A stretch of DNA of 12,115 nucleotides from JBQCHF01 sp051953655 (GTDB lineage: Bacteria > Actinomycetota > Actinomycetes > Motilibacterales > Motilibacteraceae). Below, piece after piece: positions 6,642 through 12,115 of this stretch. Under the pieces are notes generated by a model. It saw only the letters and a list, made by a program, of their open reading frames with translations. It was not told the DNA's origin and ran no database searches. Made by a program: the position numbers and the translations under genes. Location of the stretch: assembly GCA_051953655.1 (NCBI GenBank), contig JBQCIO010000290.1:1-12115 (forward strand), read 5' to 3'. How positions within the stretch are numbered: position 1 is the stretch's first letter; the number at the start of each line of letters is the position of its first letter.

Positions 6642-7604
6642 GTGACCGATCTCTGTTCCGCGCCGTCGTCGGCGTCCCGTCCGGCCCCGCGCGTCGTCGT
6701 GCACCCCGAGGTGGAGGCGGCGCTGGCCGCCGGCCGCGCCGTGGTGGCCCTCGAGTCCACGATCATCAGCCACGGGCTCCCCCGCCCGGAGAACCTCGAC
6801 GTGGCCCGGCGGATCGAGGCGGCGGTGCGCGCGGAGGGGGCGGTGCCGGCCACGGTGGCCGTCGTCGACGGCGACGTCCGGATCGGTCTGGACGACGCCG
6901 CGCTGGCCGCGGTGGCGGGCCGCGACGACGTCGTCAAGGTCTCGGTCCGCGACGTCGCCACCGTGGCTGCGCGCGGCGGCATGGGCGCCACGACGGTCGC
7001 CTCCACCTCGCACCTGGCCGACCTGGTCGGCATCCGGGTGTTCGCCACCGGCGGCCTGGGCGGGGTGCACCGCGAGGCGCGCGACACCTGGGACGAGTCG
7101 GCCGACCTGACCACCCTGTCGACCACGGGCATCACCGTCGTGTGCGCCGGGGTGAAGTCGATCCTCGACGTGCCGGCCACCCTGGAGCGGCTCGAGACCC
7201 TCAACGTCGGCCTGCTGGGCTTCGGCACCGACCGCTTCCCCGGCTTCTACCTGCGCGACTCCGGCCACCCCGTGGAGTGGCGGGTCGAGTCCGCGCACGA
7301 GGTGGCCGAGGTGATGCGCGCCCGCGAGGTGCTGGCCACCGACCGGCACGGGCTGGTGGTGGCCAACCCGCTGCCCGAGGCCGAGCAGCTCGACCCGGCG
7401 CTGCACGACCAGGTGCTGCACGCCGGGCTCGCCGCCGCCGCGGAGGCGGGGGTGCGCGGCAAGGACGTCACCCCGTTCCTGCTGGAGTTCTTCCACCGCG
7501 AGACCGCCGGGGAGAGCCTGCGGGTCAACGTGGCGCTGGTGCTGGCCAACGCCGCCCTGGCCGCCCGGATCGCGGTCGCCCACGCCCGGCTGGGCGCCGA
7601 GTGA
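6642..7604 (+). CDS. psuG: Pseudouridine-5'-phosphate glycosidase
   Basis: 320 residues, close to the family norm of about 300-315. The enzyme cleaves (or forms) the C-C bond of pseudouridine 5'-phosphate to give uracil and ribose 5-phosphate. Family landmarks are intact: ALESTIISHG at 36-45 (Glu38), Lys100 in VVKVSVRD, FATGGLGGVHR at 134-144, Asp155 in DESADL (metal ligand), Lys172 in CAGVKSILD (the lysine that bonds to the sugar), FGTDRFPGFY at 194-203 and NPLP at 242-245. The GTG start is chosen because homology begins near residue 17, a -10-like box sits 9 nt upstream, and the longer in-frame reading is Arg/Pro-rich with no family similarity. It overlaps the downstream kinase by GTGA. No transporter for pseudouridine is visible nearby, so the substrate may come from internal RNA turnover. 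Confidence 0.95.
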   Translation: MTDLCSAPSSASRPAPRVVVHPEVEAALAAGRAVVALESTIISHGLPRPENLDVARRIEAAVRAEGAVPATVAVVDGDVRIGLDDAALAAVAGRDDVVKVSVRDVATVAARGGMGATTVASTSHLADLVGIRVFATGGLGGVHREARDTWDESADLTTLSTTGITVVCAGVKSILDVPATLERLETLNVGLLGFGTDRFPGFYLRDSGHPVEWRVESAHEVAEVMRAREVLATDRHGLVVANPLPEAEQLDPALHDQVLHAGLAAAAEAGVRGKDVTPFLLEFFHRETAGESLRVNVALVLANAALAARIAVAHARLGAE

Positions 7605-8512
7605 GCGAGCCGACCACGACGTCCCCCCGCCCGCTGTTCGTCGTGGGCGACGTGATGGCGGACGTCGTCGTCGCGCTCTCCGGGTCGCTGCGCCGGGGCG
7701 GCGACACCCCGTCCTCCGTCGCGCTGCGGCCGGGCGGCTCGGCGGCCAACCTCGCCGCGTGGGCCGCGGTGCTCGGGCTCGACGTCACCTACGTGGCCCG
7801 CGGCGGCGCCGACGCCCTCGGCTCGGCGGCACGCGCCGCGCTGGCCGCCGACGGGGTCCGCTGCCACGTCGCGGTCGACGACGAGGCGCCCACCGGCACC
7901 TGCGTCGTGCTGGTCGAGCCTGGCGGGGAGCGCACGATGCTGCCCGACAGCGGCGCCAACACCCGGCTGTCGGTGGCCGACCTGCCGCCGGTCCCCGCCG
8001 GAGCGCACCTGCACCTGTCCGGCTACGTCCTGCTCAACGAGGGCAGCCGGGCGGCCGGGGTTGAGGCGCTGTCCCGGGCGCGCGCGGCCGGCGCGACGAC
8101 GTCGGTGGACCCGTCCTCCGCGGGATGGCTGGAGGAGGTCGGCGTCGTCCGGTTCCTCGCCTGGACCGCGGGCGTGGACCTGCTGCTGGCCAACGCCGAG
8201 GAGGCGGCTGTCCTCTCGGGGGCCGGGCTCTCGGGGCGAGGCGATCCCGAGCAGTCCGCCGCCGTGCTGGCGCGCACCTATCCGCAGGTGGTGGTGAAGC
8301 TCGGGGCGCAGGGCGCGCTCTGGACGTCGGGCGAGCGGTCGGCCCGGGCGACCGCCCAGCCGGTCGACGTCGTGGACACCACCGGCGCCGGCGACGCCTT
8401 CGGCGCCGGCTTCCTCTCCGCCTGGCTCGCCGGCCGCTCCCCCGCCGACGCCCTCTCGCTCGGCTGCGCCACCGCGGCCCGGGTCGTCACCCGGCTGGGG
8501 GCGCGTCCCTAG
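7601..8512 (+). CDS. psuK: PfkB-family carbohydrate kinase, probable pseudouridine kinase
   Basis: A 303-residue ribokinase-fold kinase. GDVMADVVV at 17-25 starts the fold, GGSAANLAAWAAVLG at 45-59 is PfkB signature 1, NAEEAAVLSG at 198-207 is the NxxE-type metal loop, VVKLGAQGALW at 231-241 lines the ATP site, and DTTGAGDAFGAGFL at 259-272 is signature 2 with Asp265 as catalytic base and GAG as anion hole. The GTG start overlaps the psuG stop (GTGA), which implies coupled translation and equal dosage. PfkB kinases act on many sugars and nucleosides; phosphorylation of pseudouridine to supply the glycosidase is inferred from this coupling, not from specific residues. There is no clear Shine-Dalgarno, as expected for a coupled start. 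It ends the two-gene operon before a 186-nt gap. Confidence 0.82.
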   Translation: MSEPTTTSPRPLFVVGDVMADVVVALSGSLRRGGDTPSSVALRPGGSAANLAAWAAVLGLDVTYVARGGADALGSAARAALAADGVRCHVAVDDEAPTGTCVVLVEPGGERTMLPDSGANTRLSVADLPPVPAGAHLHLSGYVLLNEGSRAAGVEALSRARAAGATTSVDPSSAGWLEEVGVVRFLAWTAGVDLLLANAEEAAVLSGAGLSGRGDPEQSAAVLARTYPQVVVKLGAQGALWTSGERSARATAQPVDVVDTTGAGDAFGAGFLSAWLAGRSPADALSLGCATAARVVTRLGARP

Positions 8513-8552
8513 GGCTCGGGCCGGTCGCCGTCGACGCCGCCCGAACGGATTC

Positions 8553-8624
8553 GCGCAGGCACTCCTCGGCGTGTCGCCCCCGATCGGCGCGACACGCCGC
8601 TTCGGCGAGGTTCGGCGCCTGCGC
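8553..8624. repeat. Compound inverted repeat between the kinase and acyl-CoA synthetase genes
   Basis: Two nested pairs of arms lie in this gap. The outer pair is GCGCAGGC at 8553-8560 and GCCTGCGC at 8617-8624. The inner pair is CGGCGTGTCGC at 8567-8577 and GCGACACGCCG at 8589-8599, with an 11-nt loop containing the palindrome CCGATCGG. Both pairs are perfect. The spacers between inner and outer arms are unequal (6 and 17 nt). It could end psuG-psuK transcription, shield the mRNA 3' end, or be a dispersed palindromic repeat. AAAA follows on the plus strand and no U-run is present, so it is not a standard intrinsic terminator. The rest of the 8513-8698 gap holds only the synthetase ribosome binding site. 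Confidence 0.7.
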
Positions 8625-8684
8625 AAAACGGTCAGCGGCGGGCCGAGCGGGCGTCGGGACCGTTGCTCCGGGCACGGGGCGGGT

Positions 8685-8690
8685 GGAAGG
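8685..8690 (+). promoter_or_regulatory. Ribosome binding site of the acyl-CoA synthetase gene
   Basis: GGAAGG lies 8 nt before the ATG at 8699, good Shine-Dalgarno spacing. It selects this ATG over an in-frame TTG at 8663, whose extra 12 residues show no family similarity. I see no convincing promoter hexamers upstream, so the transcription start must lie somewhere in or beyond the inverted repeat. Confidence 0.6.
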
Positions 8691-8698
8691 CTCCGGGC

Positions 8699-10432
8699 AT
8701 GAGCGAGGGGATCACGGGGACGACGGCCGGCTCCGACGAGCGGTCGGAGGGCCACCAGCGGTTCCGGGCGGCGCGCGACCTGCTGCTGGAGCTGCGCGAG
8801 GACTGGCCGCGGGCCTACGCCGAGTTCGCCTGGCCCCGGCCGGAGCACTTCAACTGGGCGGTCGACTGGTTCGACGCCCTGGCCGACGAACAGCCCGACG
8901 TCCCCGCGCTGGTGATCCTGGACGAGGACGGCACCGAGGGCCGCTACAGCTACCGCGAGCTGGCCGACCGCTCGGCGCAGCTGGCCGACTGGCTGCGCGC
9001 CGAGGGCGTGGACCGCGGCGACCGGATCCTGCTGGTGCTGGGCAACCAGTACGAGCTGTGGGTCACCCTGCTGGCCGCGATGAAGCTCGGCGCCGTGGTC
9101 ATCCCGGCCACCACGCTGCTGGGCACGAACGACCTGCGCGACCGGATCGACCGCGGGCACGTCAAGCACGTGGTGGCGCGCAGCGAGGACACCGGCCGCT
9201 ACGAGGGCATCCACGGCGACTGGACGCGGATCGCCGTCGGCGCCCCGGTGCCCGGCTGGCTGCGCTTCGCCGACGCCGAGCAGCACCTCGAGACCTTCGT
9301 GCCCGAGGTCGAGACCGACCCGGACGAGACCCTGCTGCTCTACTTCACCTCCGGCACCACCGCGCTGCCCAAGCTGGTCGAGCACACGCACGCGAGCTAC
9401 CCGATCGGGCACCTGTCCACGATGTACTGGGTGGGCCTGCGCCCCGGCGACGTGCACCTCAACGTCTCCTCCCCGGGCTGGGCCAAGCACGCGTGGTCCA
9501 GCGTGTTCGCCCCCTGGAACGCCGGCGCCACCGTGCTGGTGGTCAACCAGGCCCGCTTCGACGCCAAGCGGCTGCTCGACGCGATGGTCCGCGCCGGCGT
9601 CACCACGTTCTGCGCCCCGCCCACGGTCTGGCGGATGCTCGTGCAGGAGGACCTCTCGGCGTGGCGCCCGCCGCTGCGCGAGGTGGTCAGCGCCGGCGAG
9701 CCGCTCAACCCCGAGGTCATCGACCAGGTACGCCGCGCCTGGGACCTGGTGGTCCGCGATGGCTTCGGCCAGACCGAGACCACCGCCCAGATCGGCAACC
9801 CGCCCGGCCAGCCGGTGAAGCCCGGCTCGATGGGCCGGCCGCTGCCCGGCTACACGGTGGCGCTGGTCGACCCGATCACCGCCGAGCCGGGCGAGGAGGG
9901 CGAGGTCTGCCTGGACCTGTCGGCCCGGCCGGCGGGGCTGATGGTCGGCTACCGCGACGACGCCGAGCGCACCGACGAGGCCATGCGCGGCGGCTACTAC
10001 CACACCGGCGACGTCGCCCAGCGCGACAGCGAGGGCTACATCACCTACGTCGGGCGCGCCGACGACGTGTTCAAGGCCAGCGACTACCGGATCAGCCCGT
10101 TCGAGCTGGAGAGCGTGCTGGTCGAGCACCCGGCGGTGGCCGAGGCCGCGGTCGTCCCCGCGCCGGACCCGGTGCGCCTGGCGGTGCCCAAGGCCTACGT
10201 CGTGCTGGCCGCCGGCTGGGAGCCCACCGCCGAGACCGCGCGGGAGATCCTCGCCCACGCCCGCACCTCGCTGGCGCCGTACAAGCGGGTGCGGCGGCTG
10301 GAGTTCGCCGACCTGCCCAAGACGGTGTCGGGCAAGATCCGCCGGGTCGAGCTGCGCACCGCCGAGGAGGGCTACAGCGACCGGCCCGCGGGCGAGTACC
10401 GGGACGAGGACTTCCCCGACCTCAAGGGCTGA
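8699..10432 (+). CDS. AMP-forming acyl-CoA synthetase, medium-chain-type subfamily
   Basis: A 577-residue ANL-superfamily enzyme that activates a carboxylic acid as acyl-AMP and transfers it to CoA. Motifs in order: phosphate loop YFTSGTTALPK at 215-225, DGFGQTETT at 354-362 (A5), YYHTGDVA at 433-440 (A7), hinge and A8 region GRADDVFKASDYRISPFELE at 452-471, and C-terminal PKTVSGK at 540-546 with catalytic Lys546. The loop followed by LVEHTH and the WAKHAWSSVFAPW block at 261-273 resemble medium-chain (MACS) synthetases more than acetyl-CoA synthetases. Ala222 replaces the usual Gly of the loop, and Asp462 the usual Gly of the A8 GYRI. PKTVSGK fits the PX4GK signature recognised by Pat acetyltransferases, one of which is encoded in this window. 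The acid used is unknown. It converges on the next gene with 9 nt between stops. Confidence 0.9.
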   Translation: MSEGITGTTAGSDERSEGHQRFRAARDLLLELREDWPRAYAEFAWPRPEHFNWAVDWFDALADEQPDVPALVILDEDGTEGRYSYRELADRSAQLADWLRAEGVDRGDRILLVLGNQYELWVTLLAAMKLGAVVIPATTLLGTNDLRDRIDRGHVKHVVARSEDTGRYEGIHGDWTRIAVGAPVPGWLRFADAEQHLETFVPEVETDPDETLLLYFTSGTTALPKLVEHTHASYPIGHLSTMYWVGLRPGDVHLNVSSPGWAKHAWSSVFAPWNAGATVLVVNQARFDAKRLLDAMVRAGVTTFCAPPTVWRMLVQEDLSAWRPPLREVVSAGEPLNPEVIDQVRRAWDLVVRDGFGQTETTAQIGNPPGQPVKPGSMGRPLPGYTVALVDPITAEPGEEGEVCLDLSARPAGLMVGYRDDAERTDEAMRGGYYHTGDVAQRDSEGYITYVGRADDVFKASDYRISPFELESVLVEHPAVAEAAVVPAPDPVRLAVPKAYVVLAAGWEPTAETAREILAHARTSLAPYKRVRRLEFADLPKTVSGKIRRVELRTAEEGYSDRPAGEYRDEDFPDLKG

Positions 10433-10441
10433 GCGCTGTGG

Positions 10442-11125
10442 TCAGCGGGGGCGGCTGATCGTCATCTCGCCCTCGACGACCAGCCCCACGTGCGTGCCGG
10501 CGAGCAGCCAGCGCGGCAGCGTGGGCCCGCCGGCCGCCGTGCGCACCCGGGCCAGCCGGGCCCTCCCGCGCAGCGACACGTCCGCCCGCCGCCACCGCCC
10601 GTCCGGCCAGGGCTGGGCCAGCCGCAGCGCGCCGGACAGGGGGAAGCGCGGCGAGCGGCGGACGACGTCGACGTCGACCCACCAGGGCGCCGGCGCGCCG
10701 GCTGCCGACTCCGCCCGCACGCCGCTGGGCTCTGCGCCGGTGCGCCACCAGACGAAACGAGCCAGGGTCTTGGGCAGCGCCCACTCGCGGCGCCCGCCGT
10801 GCACGGACGCGGGCGAGTCCACGGCGATGAACGGGATGCTCAGGGTCGGCACGTCGACCGCGCGCAGCAGGCGGGGGCTGGCGAAGACCTCGGAGTAGGG
10901 GCCGACGGGGGTGTCGAGGTAGTCGACGACGGCGGCCACCGTGAGGGGGATGGTCGGCCGGGTGGGCGCCTCCCCCAGCTCGCGCCAGGGCGTGGCTCGG
11001 TGGGTCCAGAGGATGGCGCGGACCTGCGTGGTCCAGGGGGCGGGGGCGGACGACGTCGGGAGCTCGGCCAGGGCCTGCGGCCAGAGGGTGGACTCGGGGA
11101 CGCTGGGGAGCTCCGCACGTGTCAC
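10442..11125 (-). CDS. Acetoacetate decarboxylase-like protein
   Basis: A 227-residue protein from the GTG at 11125. VVDYLDTPVGPYSEVFASPRLL (66-87) and GGRREWALPKTLARFVWW resemble the acetoacetate decarboxylase fold: the Y-x-E of GPYSEV and the lysine of the LPK segment (Lys119) match the acidic pocket and Schiff-base lysine of the true enzymes, so Schiff-base chemistry is possible. The rest is divergent, so the substrate is uncertain; many members of this fold are not acetoacetate decarboxylases. GGGAG 11 nt upstream favours the GTG at 11125, but an in-frame GTG at 11143 would add six residues. No signal peptide or membrane segment is seen. It is transcribed against the acyl-CoA synthetase, so the two are not one operon despite a plausible shared acyl-CoA/keto-acid theme. 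Confidence 0.72.
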   Translation of the reverse strand: MTRAELPSVPESTLWPQALAELPTSSAPAPWTTQVRAILWTHRATPWRELGEAPTRPTIPLTVAAVVDYLDTPVGPYSEVFASPRLLRAVDVPTLSIPFIAVDSPASVHGGRREWALPKTLARFVWWRTGAEPSGVRAESAAGAPAPWWVDVDVVRRSPRFPLSGALRLAQPWPDGRWRRADVSLRGRARLARVRTAAGGPTLPRWLLAGTHVGLVVEGEMTISRPR

Positions 11126-11431
11126 TGGCCGATCATCTCCCACGCGGTCGCGGTCGGGTGGGCGCGCGCTCCCGCGAGGCTCGGCTGGCGGTCTCCCCCG
11201 GGAAGCCCGCTTGGGTGAAGGTGCCCTTCAGCCAATAGGTTCGTCACAAGGGCACCTTCACCCAATCCTGCTGATCATCGCGCGCCCGCGGGCGGGCCGC
11301 TTGACCGGCGCCGCGCCCGGCTCCCCTCGTCACCAGCGCCTTCGGCCTTGGGCCCGACCGCAGCCGCCGAGCAGACCGGCCTCGAAGCGAGATCTTGCTG
11401 CGCTGTGCACCCTCCCGAGCGTGCACCTGCC
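11126..11431. other. 306-nt gene-free stretch with two inverted repeats
   Basis: No reading frame here has family similarity, codon pattern or start signal that I would call a gene; the overlapping open frames are Arg/Pro/Ala-rich noise. It holds a perfect 18-bp inverted repeat (11211-11265), most of the palindromic element copy B, and presumably the promoter of the decarboxylase-like gene, for which I see no clear hexamers. AT content rises locally around the loop of the inverted repeat. Confidence 0.6.
11211..11265. repeat. Perfect 18-bp inverted repeat with 19-nt loop
   Basis: TTGGGTGAAGGTGCCCTT at 11211-11228 is exactly complementary to AAGGGCACCTTCACCCAA at 11248-11265. The loop (11229-11247) is comparatively AT-rich and contains CCAATAGG. 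The structure lies about 85 nt upstream of the decarboxylase-like start and about 165 nt downstream of the ketosynthase stop, both on the minus strand. A long perfect stem could end ketosynthase transcription, although no U-run follows. It could instead be a dispersed repeat, a pair of operator half-sites, or the remains of a small mobile element. Confidence 0.85.
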
Positions 11432-11439
11432 TCAAGATC
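11391..11439. repeat. Imperfect palindromic element, copy B
   Basis: GATCTTG at 11391-11397 and CAAGATC at 11433-11439 are perfect terminal inverted repeats. Inside them two GTGCAC boxes (11405-11410 and 11421-11426) can also pair with each other around a 10-nt loop. The element aligns to copy A at the window start (37 of 46 positions, opposite orientation). Its right terminal repeat overlaps the stop codon of the ketosynthase gene at 11432-11434. Confidence 0.65.
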
Positions 11440-12115
11440 CGGAGACCGGCGCCAGCACCAGCGCCGCGTTGTGCCCGCCGAACCCGAACGAGGTGGACAG
11501 CACCGGCCCCGGCTCCCACGGGCGGGGCTCGCCGCGCACGACGTCGACGCCGGTCGCGGCCACCGCGGGGTCGACGTCGACCAGTCCGGCGGTGGGCGGC
11601 ACGAGGCGGTGGCGGACGCTGAGCGCCACGGCCACGGCCTCGACGGCTCCGGCCGCGCCCAGGGTGTGGCCGGTGACGCCCTTGACGCTGGTGACCGGCG
11701 GCCGGTGTGCGCCGAGGACCTCCGCGACCGCGCGGGCCTCGGTCACGTCGTTCAGCGGTGTCGACGTCCCGTGGGCGTTGACCTGGGCGACGTCGGCGGG
11801 GGTGAGCCCGGCGTCGGCGAGGGCGAGGCGCATGGCGGCCACCGCGCCGGCGCCGTCCGTGCGCGGGGCGGTGAGGTGGTGGGCGTCGGAGGTGGAGCCC
11901 GTGCCGAGCACCTCCAGATGCATCCGGGCACCGCGAGCCTGCGCAGCGTCGAGCGGCTCGAGCACGAGCACGCCGGCGCCCTCGCCGGCCGCGAACCCGT
12001 CGCGGTCGACGTCGAAGGGCCGGGAGATGCCGGTGCGGGTGAGGGCGCCCATGCCGCGGAAGGCGGCGAGGTAGGTGTCGGTCAGGCAGGCCTCCGCTCC
12101 CCCGGCCACCGCGAG
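11432..12115 (-). CDS. Beta-ketoacyl-ACP synthase, FabF/KAS II type (partial, N-terminus outside window)
   Basis: Only the C-terminal 227 residues are visible; the frame is open to the window edge, so the start and the catalytic cysteine lie beyond it. The visible part opens with AVAGGAEACL and continues with SRPFDVDRDGFAAGEGAGVL, both typical of condensing enzymes. The two catalytic histidines are present: NAHGTSTPLND (His near visible residue 115) and SVKGVTGHTLGAAGA (Lys near 145, His near 150). FGFGGHNAAL closes the active-site lid near 210-219. The enzyme condenses malonyl-ACP with an acyl chain in fatty acid or polyketide synthesis. Which of the two cannot be decided without the upstream genes. 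The last codons and the TGA lie in the palindromic element, giving the tail PVSGS. Confidence 0.9.
   Translation of the reverse strand, partial: LAVAGGAEACLTDTYLAAFRGMGALTRTGISRPFDVDRDGFAAGEGAGVLVLEPLDAAQARGARMHLEVLGTGSTSDAHHLTAPRTDGAGAVAAMRLALADAGLTPADVAQVNAHGTSTPLNDVTEARAVAEVLGAHRPPVTSVKGVTGHTLGAAGAVEAVAVALSVRHRLVPPTAGLVDVDPAVAATGVDVVRGEPRPWEPGPVLSTSFGFGGHNAALVLAPVSGS

Noticed and set aside
8553..8624. Calling the compound dyad a rho-independent terminator
   Set aside because: No U-run follows on the plus strand; four A's follow the outer arm. Listed as a repeat instead.
7247..10258. 1003-codon minus-strand open frame spanning psuG, psuK and the acyl-CoA synthetase
   Set aside because: Low-complexity Gly/Arg/Val/His composition, no motifs, and it runs across three well-supported genes and the inverted repeat. 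It is a composition artefact.
11244..11519. Short minus-strand frame across the 11.2-11.5 kb gap as a small gene
   Set aside because: It runs through both inverted repeats and into the ketosynthase gene in another frame, with no ribosome binding site or recognisable motif.
1..12115. CRISPR array, tRNA/rRNA, prophage, transposase or toxin-antitoxin content
   Set aside because: No regularly spaced direct repeats, cloverleaf sequences or such proteins were seen in either strand.

Overview
The window is very GC-rich and densely coding, with frequent GTG starts, stop/start overlaps and candidate leaderless promoters. This fits a high-GC actinomycete. From recall of gene families and neighbourhoods I lean towards the Geodermatophilaceae (Blastococcus, Geodermatophilus or Modestobacter type), but nothing in the window proves the family. 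The gene content looks chromosomal and mostly housekeeping. I see no transposase, integrase, phage gene, CRISPR array, tRNA or rRNA.

Left block (minus strand, about 6540 down to 173): a GNAT/acyl-CoA-synthetase-like protein acetyltransferase (Pat type), a DUF5998-type protein, an alkaline-phosphatase-superfamily phosphodiesterase, a type II thymidine kinase and a 3-mercaptopyruvate-type sulfurtransferase. The last four are tightly spaced (5 nt gap, 77 nt gap, 4-nt ATGA overlap) and are probably co-transcribed. The Pat gene lies 89 nt upstream of them.

Middle block (plus strand, 6642 to 10432): a pseudouridine-5'-phosphate glycosidase overlaps a PfkB-family kinase by GTGA and together they look like a pseudouridine salvage/degradation pair. 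After a 186-nt gap carrying a large compound inverted repeat comes an AMP-forming, medium-chain-type acyl-CoA synthetase. The Pat gene and the psuG gene are divergent, and their 101-nt intergenic region carries back-to-back -10-like hexamers placed for leaderless GTG starts.

Right block (minus strand): an acetoacetate-decarboxylase-like protein converges on the synthetase with 9 nt between stops. A 306-nt gene-free stretch follows, holding a perfect 18-bp inverted repeat and a 49-bp imperfect palindrome. Then comes the C-terminal part of a FabF-type beta-ketoacyl synthase that runs off the window.

How the genes may work together: Pat-type enzymes switch off AMP-forming acyl-CoA synthetases by acylating the lysine of a PX4GK motif, and the synthetase in this window ends in exactly such a motif, so an enzyme and a possible target are both present. 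The glycosidase and kinase, the thymidine kinase and possibly the phosphodiesterase all touch nucleoside or nucleotide turnover.

The least explained material is intergenic. A ~50-bp imperfect palindromic element occurs twice, at 1-46 and 11391-11439, in opposite orientation; the second copy supplies the stop codon of the ketosynthase gene. There are also two unrelated strong inverted repeats. I found no convincing novel multi-gene system.
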